Part shown: positions 1 to 8,251 of the stretch, in pieces | How the letters are laid out: the number at the start of each line of letters is the position of its first letter | Numbering within the stretch: the stretch's first letter is position 1 | NCBI GenBank assembly: GCA_038225955.1 | Contig: JBBRQV010000037.1 | Coordinates: forward strand, 1 to 22,555 | DNA: 22,555 nt | Direction: 5' to 3' | Source of the DNA: JAFDZO01 sp038225955 | Lineage (GTDB): Bacteria > Bacteroidota > Ignavibacteria > Tepidaquicellales > Tepidaquicellaceae | The notes under the pieces: generated by a model | The model's input: the letters and a program-made list of their open reading frames with translations, nothing else | Database searches by the model: none | What the model was told of the DNA's origin: nothing | Translations under genes and position numbers: made by a program

Positions 1-716
1 TAATACTCGGGAGAAATTATTTTATGAGCTTCAGGAAATTTGTCCTCTATATATTCCATCAATTTTTTAAAATCAAACAATTCAAACATTTTACCGTTTA
101 AATTCTCATACTTTACATTAAAAATACCTTCAACTGCAAACTCTAATCTTTTGCTTCCCAGAATATTTTGTATGGAGCGGATACCGGTAAGCTCGGAATG
201 TTTAACAAGAGCGTTCTTATCTTTCTGTGGCTTCCCAAAATTTAATAAATGATTCGCCATTAAACCATAAAGTGAAATATTTTCATTGATATAAGCTTCG
301 TTTAAATTAGTAACCTCACCGAATTTTGAAAAATAATAATCACTTTCCTTTTTCCAGAGATTAATAAGCTGTTTCTCATAAAGCTTGGAAACTTCAGCCG
401 ATTTCATGAGAGATTCAGATGCCGCATAATATTCTATAGATAAAAAATTTCTTGCAAGATGATTCAGATCAGTCAGAGTATTTCTTATCCTCCCTTCCAT
501 TTTGTCGGGGACTTCGTCAGGGTTAAATGCTTTTGCAATTTTCTCAATTTTAAAAGATTTATTTTCAAACGAAGGATAGAATTTTTTGAGAATTTTTAAA
601 AGCTTAAAGGAATCCTTGGAAGTAGTAAAATAAGGAGACTGAACAAACTTTTCAAATTTTTTAAACTCTTCTGATGTGAAAGATTTTAATATCTGAATGG
701 TTTTGTTTTTATTCAC
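1..716 (-). CDS. Partial helical protein of unknown function, paralogue of the gene at 3508-4971
   Basis: Reading the minus strand from a GTG at 716-714 gives 238 codons open to the left edge, so the C-terminus lies outside the window. The first 52 residues align without gaps to the start of the protein at 3508-4971, with 26 identities, including shared FxKF, SPY and ILKK segments. The GTG falls exactly on that protein's ATG, and an in-frame stop lies just upstream at 728-726, so GTG is the only likely start. The sequence is charged, Lys-rich and predicted helical, with no signal peptide or membrane segment. I recognise no domain. It may be a helical-repeat scaffold, but this is a guess. Existence as a gene is well supported; function is unknown. 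Confidence 0.85.
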   Translation of the reverse strand, partial: MNKNKTIQILKSFTSEEFKKFEKFVQSPYFTTSKDSFKLLKILKKFYPSFENKSFKIEKIAKAFNPDEVPDKMEGRIRNTLTDLNHLARNFLSIEYYAASESLMKSAEVSKLYEKQLINLWKKESDYYFSKFGEVTNLNEAYINENISLYGLMANHLLNFGKPQKDKNALVKHSELTGIRSIQNILGSKRLEFAVEGIFNVKYENLNGKMFELFDFKKLMEYIEDKFPEAHKIISPEY

Positions 717-1061
717 AGGTAATATTTAAAGGGTGAATTTGTGCAAATCAAAAATAATTTTAAATCCAAAATAGAAACATTCAATAATATTGTTTCCTAA
801 GACTTTGTATATACATTTTGTATTCAAATTTAAGTAATTTCCCCAAGTATTCCCAAACAAAATCATACCCCACATGAGAATAAAATTACTTTTTTATTAT
901 TTAGTGTTTTGATTTAAAGGGACTTTATAATTGTATTGAAATTTTTGGCATGAAGTTACTTGATAATATTTCCGCTTAAAACACTTACCAGATAAGCCTT
1001 TTAACCTTTGCACTTAATTAAGTTTTATCTATATTTTATACAACTTCTATTCACCGAGATT
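717..1061. other. Divergent intergenic region, no gene seen
   Basis: This 345-base gap separates the minus-strand gene starting at 716 from the plus-strand kinase starting at 1062. It is strongly AT-rich and has stops in all frames. A Bacteroidota-type promoter-like signal lies at 1007-1037 (listed separately). I see no RNA gene or repeat in it. Confidence 0.6.
1007..1037 (+). promoter_or_regulatory. Candidate Bacteroidota-type promoter for the histidine kinase
   Basis: TTTG at 1007-1010 is followed after 19 bases by TATATTTT at 1030-1037. This resembles the Bacteroidota -33 TTTG / -7 TAnnTTTG arrangement, with one mismatch at the last base. Transcription would start around 1045, leaving a leader of roughly 15-20 bases before the ATG at 1062. 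That would exclude the TTG at 1008 as a start. Pattern match only. Confidence 0.35.
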
Positions 1062-2588
1062 ATGGAGAGCTTAAAACCCCTGAAAGCAGTTAAGCAAAAT
1101 CAGGATGCTGCTTATCTTCTAAAACATATCAGCGATTCTTCTCCCGGCGCAATTTATCAATTTAAAATTGATAAAGATAAAAACTATTCATTTATTTATG
1201 CAAGCGCAGGCTTTGAAAAACTTACTGGCATTTCCAAAGAATTAATACTGCAAGATTATACACTGCTCTTTCAAAGATTCAATCAGGATGACCTGCCCGG
1301 ACTTCTGGAAAGTATAAGAATTGTATCAGAAACCGCTTCGCAGTGGGATTATAAGTTCAGACTTGAAAATCCTGATACAGGAAAAACAATCTGGATAAAG
1401 GGAACATCAAATCCCGAACTGCAAAGCGACGGCAGCATACTCTGGGATGGTATTCTGATGGATGTTTCCGACATTGAAGAATTACAGGAGAAATATTTTG
1501 ATTCAAATAAAAGATATGAGTATGCAACTAAGGCAACTAACGATGTAATATGGGATTGGGACTTAATCAGTGATAAATTATTCTGGAGCGAAGGATTTGA
1601 AGTTGTATTAGGATGCAAACTAACTGAAGATAAATTAAACCTCCATTTCTGGGAGAAATGCATTCATCCCGAAGATATAGAAAGAGTATCGGAATCTATT
1701 CAAAGCGCAATTCTAAACGACTCAGAGACAAGATGGGAAGAAAACTACAGGCTTGTTAAACCTGATGGCTCCATCGCGTATATTAATGACAGAGGATATG
1801 TTATACATAATAAATACGGCAGAGCTATAAGAATGGTAGGCGCAATGAAAGATATTACCGATATACAATTAGTTGCGCTTGAAAGGCAGAAGCTGATGGA
1901 TAATTTAACAAGAAGAAACGAAACATTGGAACAGTTCACTTATATAGTATCGCATAATTTAAGGGCTCCAGTTGCAAATTTACTTGGATTATCCGAGGCA
2001 ATTACAGATGCCACGCTAGATACGGATACAAAAAATTTGATGACATATCAGCTTGGCGATTCCGCAACAAAGCTTGATAGTGTTTTAAAAGATTTAAAGA
2101 TTATCCTGAATACAAATAAAGAAGTTAATTTTAAAAAAGACAATATCGATTTTCAGGAAGAGTTCGGGAAAGTATACTCAAAAATGAAAGAGCAAATTGA
2201 AAATGAGAATATAGAATTCATTACTGATTTTAAAAAAGCCCCTAATATAAAAATTGTTCCAAACTATCTGCACATAATTTTATTAAATCTAATTTCAAAC
2301 GGAATTAAATTCAAACGTGGTGAGAATCCTTTAATAAAATTGACAACTTGGAAGGACAACAAGTATATATATTTTGAGTATAAAGATAATGGCATAGGTG
2401 TTGACCTTGAGAAACACGGCTCCAAATTTTATAATTTATACCACACTTTTCATCCTCATATAAAAGGAAAAGGCACCGGAGTTTTTCTTATAAAAACAAT
2501 TATGAATAACATTAACGGTGAAATTGCGGTAAGCAGTAAAGTAAATGAAGGGACTAAATTTTTCTTTAAATTTAATAATGTGTTATGA
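1062..2588 (+). CDS. PAS-domain cytoplasmic sensor histidine kinase
   Basis: The 508-residue protein has two PAS regions (about 25-140 and 155-272; the second has the WDWDLISDKLFWS and IHPED features of PAS_3-type domains). These are followed by a short coiled linker, a HisKA dimerisation domain with phospho-acceptor His298 in SHNLRAP, and a HATPase_c domain with N-box Asn409/Asn413, G1 box DNGIG (442-446) and G2 box GKGTG (469-473). There are no membrane segments, so it should sense a cytoplasmic signal. The ATG at 1062 is chosen over an in-frame TTG at 1008, because the 18 extra residues are hydrophobic filler outside the PAS fold and overlap a promoter-like signal. Its stop overlaps the next gene's start (ATGA at 2585-2588), so kinase and regulator are almost certainly co-translated partners. 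The ligand is unknown. Confidence 0.93.
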   Translation: MESLKPLKAVKQNQDAAYLLKHISDSSPGAIYQFKIDKDKNYSFIYASAGFEKLTGISKELILQDYTLLFQRFNQDDLPGLLESIRIVSETASQWDYKFRLENPDTGKTIWIKGTSNPELQSDGSILWDGILMDVSDIEELQEKYFDSNKRYEYATKATNDVIWDWDLISDKLFWSEGFEVVLGCKLTEDKLNLHFWEKCIHPEDIERVSESIQSAILNDSETRWEENYRLVKPDGSIAYINDRGYVIHNKYGRAIRMVGAMKDITDIQLVALERQKLMDNLTRRNETLEQFTYIVSHNLRAPVANLLGLSEAITDATLDTDTKNLMTYQLGDSATKLDSVLKDLKIILNTNKEVNFKKDNIDFQEEFGKVYSKMKEQIENENIEFITDFKKAPNIKIVPNYLHIILLNLISNGIKFKRGENPLIKLTTWKDNKYIYFEYKDNGIGVDLEKHGSKFYNLYHTFHPHIKGKGTGVFLIKTIMNNINGEIAVSSKVNEGTKFFFKFNNVL

Positions 2589-2977
2589 ACAATTTAAATC
2601 TTATTATTGACGACGACCCTATTAATAATACCTTCTGTAAATTTATTATTACAAAGGTCGGACTTGAAGGTAATTTCCAGAGCTTTACAAATCCGGAAGA
2701 GGGTTTACAATTCGTAACTACTTTACTAAGTGAAAAAAGTTACAGCAAAGTAATTTTATTCCTGGATATAAACATGCCTGTTATGAACGGATGGGATTTC
2801 TTAAAAGAACTTGAAAAAATTTACAAGAATGACCCTGAGTTTAATATTTATATACTCTCATCTTCGATAAGCGAACAGGATAAATCCCAGGCGGATGCCA
2901 ATAAGCTTGTAAGAAATTTTATTTCAAAGCCCCTTTCCGCTCCTATACTCGAAAAAATAAAAAATGAAATTTATTAA
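2585..2977 (+). CDS. Single-domain response regulator (REC only)
   Basis: A 130-residue receiver domain with no output domain. The acidic pocket is Asp9-Asp11, the phospho-acceptor is Asp61 in FLDINMPVMNGW, the switch Ser is in LSSS (91-94), and the conserved Lys is Lys115 in SKP. It starts inside the kinase stop codon (ATGA overlap), so it is the cognate partner of the kinase at 1062-2588. With no DNA-binding domain it probably acts by protein contact or as a phosphorelay intermediate; REC-only proteins following PAS kinases are common in Bacteroidota. The 3' end lies three bases from the convergent DinB-like gene. Confidence 0.93.
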   Translation: MNNLNLIIDDDPINNTFCKFIITKVGLEGNFQSFTNPEEGLQFVTTLLSEKSYSKVILFLDINMPVMNGWDFLKELEKIYKNDPEFNIYILSSSISEQDKSQADANKLVRNFISKPLSAPILEKIKNEIY

Positions 2978-2980
2978 AAA

Positions 2981-3472
2981 TTACTTAAGCTTAATTAAAA
3001 GTCTTTGTATCTGTCTTCTGTGTCGAGATATATGAACTATGCCGTGCTCAAGTATTTGCTCGTAGTCATACCATCCCCAACCCGTCTTAATCATTTTATT
3101 GGGATTAACAGTTCTCATTTCACTTTCCTTCAGATTTATAATTTTATCTTCCGTAAAAGCATACATTTCATCAAGGGCCTTATTGTACTCTGAAATTTTA
3201 TTCAGCAGAACCATCTTAGGGATAACAAACTCTTTTTCTTTAGCCGAATATTTATTCTTCATAATTCTTATTACATAATAATATCCGCATATAACTACGT
3301 GGGAGAGAATTCCCTGCATCGTTCTGCAATTAGTATCACGGGTATTAGGGTCAACAATTTTTGTTAAATCTTCATCGGAAATTTTTCTAATCGTCTTCTT
3401 AAAATCTTTAAGCACGAGAGCGTACTCGTCAAGCAACGCTCCGACTGTTCCTTTTCGTATTTTTTGACCCAT
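2981..3472 (-). CDS. DinB/YfiT-like putative metal-dependent protein
   Basis: A roughly 163-residue four-helix protein. Candidate metal ligands sit where the DinB/YfiT fold has them: a His in the GILSHVV helix and a His pair in the C-terminal helix (ILEHGIVHISRHRRQ). Family members are often thiol-dependent transferases or unassigned stress proteins. The substrate here cannot be read from sequence. The start is uncertain: the ATG at 3472 gives a normal family N-terminus (MGQKIRKG), but a GTG at 3505, two bases from the stop of the upstream gene, would add 11 residues. Neither has a clear ribosome-binding site. It is probably co-transcribed with the 3508-4971 gene. Confidence 0.7.
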   Translation of the reverse strand: MGQKIRKGTVGALLDEYALVLKDFKKTIRKISDEDLTKIVDPNTRDTNCRTMQGILSHVVICGYYYVIRIMKNKYSAKEKEFVIPKMVLLNKISEYNKALDEMYAFTEDKIINLKESEMRTVNPNKMIKTGWGWYDYEQILEHGIVHISRHRRQIQRLLIKLK

Positions 3473-3507
3473 TGTAATATATAGTTTAATTTTACTTTCC
3501 TTCACAA

Positions 3508-4971
3508 TTATTTATTTTGCTTAAGACTGTTAATCATTTTTAAAAGCGGAATCCTTATTCTGGGCAGAGCTTTCTTAACTTCAAACTCAAGCATGCCAAG
3601 ACCTTTCAAATTTGCAGATGTTACAACCTTCAAAAGTTTTTGAAATAATTTCACATAATGAAGCTCTGCTGTGCGTGATTTATTTCCTTTGAAATGTCTT
3701 TCAAAGCTGCGAATGTAAGCATCAGATACCGACCAGGCTGTTTCGTAATTCTCAAGAAAGTAATGGCATCTCATCATGCCCAACTTAATTGTAAAAGATA
3801 AAATTAAAGAGGGCTTCTCAACTTTAGAATAATAATTTAGCGCTTCCGCATAATTTTTAATTCCGACATTGTAATCTGCTATAGAGCAGTTTAAAATATC
3901 ATTTTTATCTTCAGGCCTTAACTCATCTTTATAGCCCGAAATAAATTTCCGTATCCATTCATAGTCATCTGCAAGAGAAGCTGCCTTTACCATAGTGATA
4001 AATAGCTGAGGACCTATAAACGGTCCATGAATTTTATATAATTTTCTTTTCAAAAAAATACTATAAAGCTTCAAAAGTTTTTTTGCATACAAAACTACTC
4101 TATCCTGCTCGCCGTTTACAATAACCTGATAAGAAACGGATAAGGTATTGAATAAAGAATACAGATATTCTTTCGAAAAATATCTGCAGTTTTCATAAAA
4201 AAGCTTTTCGAATTTAAAACTATTTTCATCAACATTGCGCCCCAGACTTATTTCGACAAGATAATACTGTATGGCAATTACTTTATAAAGCTGAGGAGAA
4301 TTTAATTTGGCATATTCAAGAAATTCTTCAAAATTAAAAGCATCATACATCTTTGCCATCAGGTCAGGATATTTATCGTTATGATTATATTCATTAACAT
4401 AAACATTTAATCTTGATACAGTCATAAACTCAATTGCAAAAAGAGCGGCAAACTCAGATCTTCGGCTATACGCTGAGGAATCCCTACGGCCTTTTTCAGA
4501 GCTATCCTGGTCAAAAGCTTTGAAATTATTCAGTAATATTCCCTCCTGGCTGTAAGGTTCGATGAAAGTTTTTGCCTTGCCATATTTTGCTAATAGAGTA
4601 TTCAGAAGTTTATCTTTTAGAACAGGAATATTTTTATGCCGCAGCATGATAAGCTCATGCGTTTTTACAATATGGTCCTGAGTTTTATAAAATTCAAAAG
4701 ATAAAAAACTTTCTGCAAGTTGTCCCATTTCAGAAATTAAATTTCTTATATTTCCTTCATGATATTTATCACCGGGATACATTTTTTTAAAAACTTTGGT
4801 TATCTCCAAAGCCCTATTATCAAAGTCAGGGTAATATTTTTTTAAAATGTTATAAAGCTTTATAACATTTTTAGAAGAATTATGGTACGGAGACTCTATA
4901 AACTTTCCGAAATTTTTAAATTCGTCAGGAGTGAGGGCTTTTATTATTAATATGGCTTTGATTTCTTTCAT
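3508..4971 (-). CDS. Helical protein of unknown function, paralogue of the left-edge gene
   Basis: A 487-residue protein, Lys/Tyr/Leu-rich and apparently all-helical, without signal peptide or membrane segments. I recognise no catalytic motif. The second half has spaced aromatic/Ala patterns (for example YNVGIKNYAEALNYYSKVEK) that look like TPR-type helical hairpins, so a scaffold or interaction role is possible. The N-terminal 52 residues are 50% identical, without gaps, to the protein encoded at 1-716. The two paralogues therefore bracket the kinase/regulator pair on the opposite strand. The ATG at 4971 has no Shine-Dalgarno sequence. Confidence 0.85.
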   Translation of the reverse strand: MKEIKAILIIKALTPDEFKNFGKFIESPYHNSSKNVIKLYNILKKYYPDFDNRALEITKVFKKMYPGDKYHEGNIRNLISEMGQLAESFLSFEFYKTQDHIVKTHELIMLRHKNIPVLKDKLLNTLLAKYGKAKTFIEPYSQEGILLNNFKAFDQDSSEKGRRDSSAYSRRSEFAALFAIEFMTVSRLNVYVNEYNHNDKYPDLMAKMYDAFNFEEFLEYAKLNSPQLYKVIAIQYYLVEISLGRNVDENSFKFEKLFYENCRYFSKEYLYSLFNTLSVSYQVIVNGEQDRVVLYAKKLLKLYSIFLKRKLYKIHGPFIGPQLFITMVKAASLADDYEWIRKFISGYKDELRPEDKNDILNCSIADYNVGIKNYAEALNYYSKVEKPSLILSFTIKLGMMRCHYFLENYETAWSVSDAYIRSFERHFKGNKSRTAELHYVKLFQKLLKVVTSANLKGLGMLEFEVKKALPRIRIPLLKMINSLKQNK

Positions 4972-5055
4972 TTGTGCGTAAAAAATACAATTTGCAGAAA
5001 AGTCAGCTTAGAATAAACACCAAATACAGGATAAACATACTCAATATTAATAATT

Positions 5056-5085
5056 TTTATACTCATAAACTAAATTGTATATAAT
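5056..5085 (+). promoter_or_regulatory. Candidate sigma-70-like promoter for sdhC
   Basis: A perfect TATAAT lies at 5080-5085, with a weak -35-like TTTATA at 5056-5061 (18-base spacer). Transcription would start near 5092, about 40 bases before the sdhC ATG at 5134. In this lineage sigma-factor preferences differ from E. coli, so this is only a pattern match. Confidence 0.3.
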
Positions 5086-5133
5086 GTTCAAAATTGTTAG
5101 TTTTAATCATTATTTAAAACCTACCTTCATTTA

Positions 5134-5559
5134 ATGTCTCAGAATAATTACTCGAAAATCAAAACTTTTGATCAGAGAGGATGGGTAAAGGAAAATTTAT
5201 CTTACAAAAAAGATCCCGGAAGTTGGGCTTGGATTCTTCACAGAATTACAGGAATAGCACTAATCGGATATTTGTTTCTACACATATATTCTCTAAGCCC
5301 ATTAACTCAGGGAGAAGCTGCATTTACAGATAAGATGAAAAATTTCACTACTCCATTCTTTATGTTTATTGAATGGCTTTTATTTGCATTTGTATTGTTT
5401 CACTCATTAAACGGAATAAGAATAGTATTAGTAGATTGGGCTGACGGCGCAAAGTACCAAAAATCATTATATGTATGGTCATGGATTGTTGGTGTAGTAT
5501 TATTTGTTATGATGGGCTTTGTAATGTTTTCTTATGAAATCGGGTTGTTAACCAGATAA
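5134..5559 (+). CDS. sdhC: Succinate dehydrogenase cytochrome b subunit (SdhC-type membrane anchor)
   Basis: The 141-residue protein has three membrane spans (about 33-54, 73-100 and 112-135). The first span opens with the family signature S30-W-A-W-I-L-H36-R37, where the Ser and Arg line the quinone pocket in complex II. His50 and His90 (in HSLNGIR) are candidate heme ligands. It anchors the catalytic subunits of complex II and passes electrons to quinone in the inner membrane. The sdhD-like gene follows after 17 bases. No flavoprotein or iron-sulfur subunit gene is adjacent. A fumarate reductase anchor is an alternative reading, but the overall pattern is that of SQR. Confidence 0.87.
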   Translation: MSQNNYSKIKTFDQRGWVKENLSYKKDPGSWAWILHRITGIALIGYLFLHIYSLSPLTQGEAAFTDKMKNFTTPFFMFIEWLLFAFVLFHSLNGIRIVLVDWADGAKYQKSLYVWSWIVGVVLFVMMGFVMFSYEIGLLTR

Positions 5560-5576
5560 AATAAAATTTTCTTTTA

Positions 5577-5954
5577 ATGTTTAAGTATCAAAGTACAAAA
5601 TCTTCAGGTTCAAAAAGCTGGGTAATTCAAAGGGTTACAGGCGTTGCGCTTGTAATTTTAATGATCGGTCACTATATATTGATGCACTATAATCCTGATT
5701 CCGGTCATACATATGGCGCTGTATTAAACAGAATGTCTTACTCATGGTACAGAATTATAGATATTAGTTTTTTAATTTTAGGTATGTACCACGGATTAAA
5801 TGGTGTATGGGGTATCTTCCGCGATTATAAATTGAAAACATGGCAAAATTATACAATAATAGCTTTTTTATTGATATTCGGTATTGCCTTTGTTGCATGG
5901 GGTGTTAATATTATATTTTCTATCCCTTATATTCATACAACAACTGCTCATTAA
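5577..5954 (+). CDS. sdhD: Succinate dehydrogenase hydrophobic membrane anchor (SdhD-type)
   Basis: The 125-residue protein has three membrane spans (about 16-37, 58-80 and 92-116) and a soluble N-terminus. The SKSWVIQRVTG segment (12-22) mirrors the Ser/Arg signature of SdhC, and His32, His37 and His72 (in MYHGLNG) are candidate heme or quinone-site residues. Together with the preceding gene it forms a two-subunit anchor, unlike the single fused cytochrome b found in many Bacteroidota. The start ATG lies 17 bases after the sdhC stop with no strong ribosome-binding site, which suggests translational coupling in one transcript. Confidence 0.83.
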   Translation: MFKYQSTKSSGSKSWVIQRVTGVALVILMIGHYILMHYNPDSGHTYGAVLNRMSYSWYRIIDISFLILGMYHGLNGVWGIFRDYKLKTWQNYTIIAFLLIFGIAFVAWGVNIIFSIPYIHTTTAH

Positions 5955-6034
5955 TTTACAATTGACTTTTTAACTCAAATTTATAATTTTTGTTAATAAA
6001 TTAACCAAAAACCAAAAAACAAGGAAAACTCCAC

Positions 6035-6223
6035 ATGGAAAAATTCAGTGATCTGCAAAAAAAACTTGATGACATGAAGACCGACATAGAAAAATTCTAT
6101 TCTAAAGGTCAGAATGCAGCAGGAACCAGATTGAGAAAGAGTTTAAATGAATTAAAGAAAGTCGCTTCCGAAATCCGCAAAGAAATCCAGGATACGAGAG
6201 CAACAAGAAAAACAGAAGGGTAA
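6035..6223 (+). CDS. Histone H1-like protein (Hc1 family)
   Basis: A 62-residue, lysine-rich, single-helix-pair protein. The central segment FYSKGQNAAGTRLRKSLNEL (22-41) followed by KKVASEIRKEIQ is the pattern of the small Hc1/histone H1-like proteins of Bacteroidota and Chlorobi. Proteins of this group are thought to bind and compact DNA. Here the charge pattern supports nucleic-acid binding, but the target is inferred. An AAGGA sits 10-14 bases before the ATG. The gene lies 80 bases after sdhD, and a strong hairpin terminator follows its stop, so it may be the last gene of the sdh transcript. Confidence 0.82.
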   Translation: MEKFSDLQKKLDDMKTDIEKFYSKGQNAAGTRLRKSLNELKKVASEIRKEIQDTRATRKTEG

Positions 6224-6247
6224 ATCTTTTCTGTTCTTTACTTCCGG

Positions 6248-6317
6248 AGTGGAATCTAAATAAGGGTTATTGCAGTTACAATATGTAGGGCCTTAATTTA
6301 GAATCCACTTTTTTTTT
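6248..6317 (+). terminator. Rho-independent terminator after the histone-like gene
   Basis: The arms 6248-6265 and 6291-6309 form a hairpin of 18 pairs with one A-A mismatch and one bulged A, a 25-base loop, and a nine-T run at 6309-6317. The left-arm end overlaps a second 9-bp pairing, AAGGGTTAT at 6262-6270 with ATAACCCTT at 6318-6326. The second pairing would compete with the terminator (see findings). Confidence 0.75.
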
Positions 6318-6383
6318 ATAACCCTTTTATTTTAAAATATAGGGATATGAACATATATTCATAAAATTTAACTATTGCCATAA

Positions 6384-8183
6384 TTGAGCACATCACGAAT
6401 AAGAAATTTTTGCATCATTGCCCACATTGACCACGGCAAATCTACCTTAGCTGACCGCCTTTTAGAAAAAACAAAAACTGTAGCAGAGCGCGATATGGTC
6501 AAGCAAATTCTTGACGATATGGAGCTTGAACAGGAACGCGGAATTACAATTAAACTTCATGCAATTCAGATGAAGTATAAATCCAAATCAGGCGAAGATT
6601 TTATTTTTAATTTAATTGATACACCCGGCCACGTAGATTTTTCATATGAAGTCTCGCGTTCCCTTGCAGCTTGCGAAGGTGCATTACTTGTTGTTGACTC
6701 AACGCAAGGAATCGAAGCACAGACAATCAGCAACCTTTATCTGGCAATCGATAACGGACTTGAGATAATTCCTGTCATAAACAAAATAGATTTACCCAAT
6801 GCAATGCCCGATGTTGTAGCTGACCAGATTATAGATTTAATCGGATGCAAAAAGGAAGATATAATTTTAGCATCTGCTAAGGCAGATATAGGAACAGAAG
6901 ATATTCTTGAAGCAATCGTTGCAAGAATTCCTGCCGCTCCAATAAATGATGATAAACCGCTGAGAGCATTAATTTTTGATTCAAAGTTTGATATTTACAG
7001 AGGCGTTATTATTTACCTTAGAGTATTTGATGGAGTTTTAAAAGAAGGACAGAAAGTAAGATTTTATTTTAATAATAAAGAGTTTGTTGCAGAAGAAGTG
7101 GGCACTTTAAAGATGGACAGAGTGAGAACTAAAGAACTGCCATCAGGACAAGTAGGCTACATGATTTGCGGAATTAAAGATGTAAACGATTCCAAAGTCG
7201 GCGATACTGTATTCAATGCTGAAGACCCGATTACAGAACCGCTTCCCGGATATAAGGAAGTACTGCCTATGGTATTCAGTGGTATATATCCATCACAAGC
7301 AGAAGATTTTGAATTATTGAGAGATTCGCTATCAAAACTGAAACTAAATGACGCTGCATTATCCTTCGTCCCCGAAAGTTCGTTGGCACTCGGCTTTGGT
7401 TTCAGATGTGGATTTCTCGGAATGCTCCACATGGAGATTGTTCAGGAACGTCTTGAACGCGAATATAACCTGAACATCGTTACGACAGTTCCTAACGTAG
7501 AATATAAAATTTACAGAACAAACGGCGATGTGATGATTGTTGATAATCCGTCCTCAATGCCGGAGCCACAGTTAATTGATTATATAGAGGAGCCATATAT
7601 ATCGGCAAATATTATTACGCCGACTGAATACATGGGCAACTTAATGAAGCTTGCAAATGAAAGACGTGGTGTATTTATAAACAGCCATTATGTAGATGCC
7701 AAAAGAGTTGATTTGCACTTTGACCTGCCTTTAAGTGAAATCGTGTACGATTTTTATGATAAATTAAAATCATATTCACGCGGATATGCCTCGTTCGATT
7801 ATGAATTAAAAGATTACAGAAAATCAGATTTAGTTAAGCTTGATATTTTATTGAACGGCGACCCTGTTGATGCATTATCCACAGTAGTCCACCGCTCCAA
7901 AGCGCACGACTGGGGTAAGAGATTGTGCAGCAAGCTGAGAAAACTTATTCCAAGACAGATGTATGAAGTTGCAATTCAGGCAGCAATCGGCGCGAAGATT
8001 GTAGCAAGAGAAACAATATCTGCAATGAGAAAGAACGTTATTGCAAAATGTTACGGCGGGGATATTTCAAGGAAGAGAAAGCTTCTTGAGAAACAAAAAG
8101 AAGGTAAGAAGAGAATGAAGCAGGTCGGCTCGGTGGAAATTCCGCAGGAGGCATTCCATGCTGTGCTATCACTTGACGATTAA
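6384..8183 (+). CDS. lepA: Elongation factor 4, back-translocating GTPase LepA
   Basis: 599 residues, the usual LepA length. The GTPase motifs are intact: G1 AHIDHGKST (13-21), G2 RGITI (52-56), G3 DTPGH (79-83), G4 NKID (133-136) and G5 SAK (164-166). Domain II, EF-G-like domains and the LepA-specific basic C-terminal domain (RKRKLLEKQKEGKKRMKQVG and onward) follow. It binds ribosomes and is implicated in remobilising stalled or mis-translocated complexes and in ribosome assembly. The start must be TTG at 6384: an in-frame TAA directly precedes it and the first ATG lies after the G1 loop. There is no clear Shine-Dalgarno sequence. It is 160 bases downstream of the histone-like gene, separated by a terminator, and lepB follows after 68 bases, a common lepA-lepB pairing. 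Confidence 0.97.
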   Translation: MSTSRIRNFCIIAHIDHGKSTLADRLLEKTKTVAERDMVKQILDDMELEQERGITIKLHAIQMKYKSKSGEDFIFNLIDTPGHVDFSYEVSRSLAACEGALLVVDSTQGIEAQTISNLYLAIDNGLEIIPVINKIDLPNAMPDVVADQIIDLIGCKKEDIILASAKADIGTEDILEAIVARIPAAPINDDKPLRALIFDSKFDIYRGVIIYLRVFDGVLKEGQKVRFYFNNKEFVAEEVGTLKMDRVRTKELPSGQVGYMICGIKDVNDSKVGDTVFNAEDPITEPLPGYKEVLPMVFSGIYPSQAEDFELLRDSLSKLKLNDAALSFVPESSLALGFGFRCGFLGMLHMEIVQERLEREYNLNIVTTVPNVEYKIYRTNGDVMIVDNPSSMPEPQLIDYIEEPYISANIITPTEYMGNLMKLANERRGVFINSHYVDAKRVDLHFDLPLSEIVYDFYDKLKSYSRGYASFDYELKDYRKSDLVKLDILLNGDPVDALSTVVHRSKAHDWGKRLCSKLRKLIPRQMYEVAIQAAIGAKIVARETISAMRKNVIAKCYGGDISRKRKLLEKQKEGKKRMKQVGSVEIPQEAFHAVLSLDD

Positions 8184-8251
8184 AACACTGAACATTTTTC
8201 GTATTTTTACGTTTCATAGTATAATATAGTTTTTAACACATAAAACATTTA

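Noticed and set aside
40..252. Plus-strand 70-aa reading frame at the left edge
   Set aside because: It lies antisense within the partial paralogue gene (1-716), which is supported by alignment to 3508-4971.
1008..1061. Longer N-terminus of the histidine kinase from the TTG at 1008
   Set aside because: The 18 added residues are outside the PAS fold and overlap a promoter-like signal; the ATG at 1062 is the better start.
6346..6363. TATGAA/TTCATA inverted repeat before lepA
   Set aside because: A six-base palindrome in very AT-rich DNA is expected by chance, with no further support.
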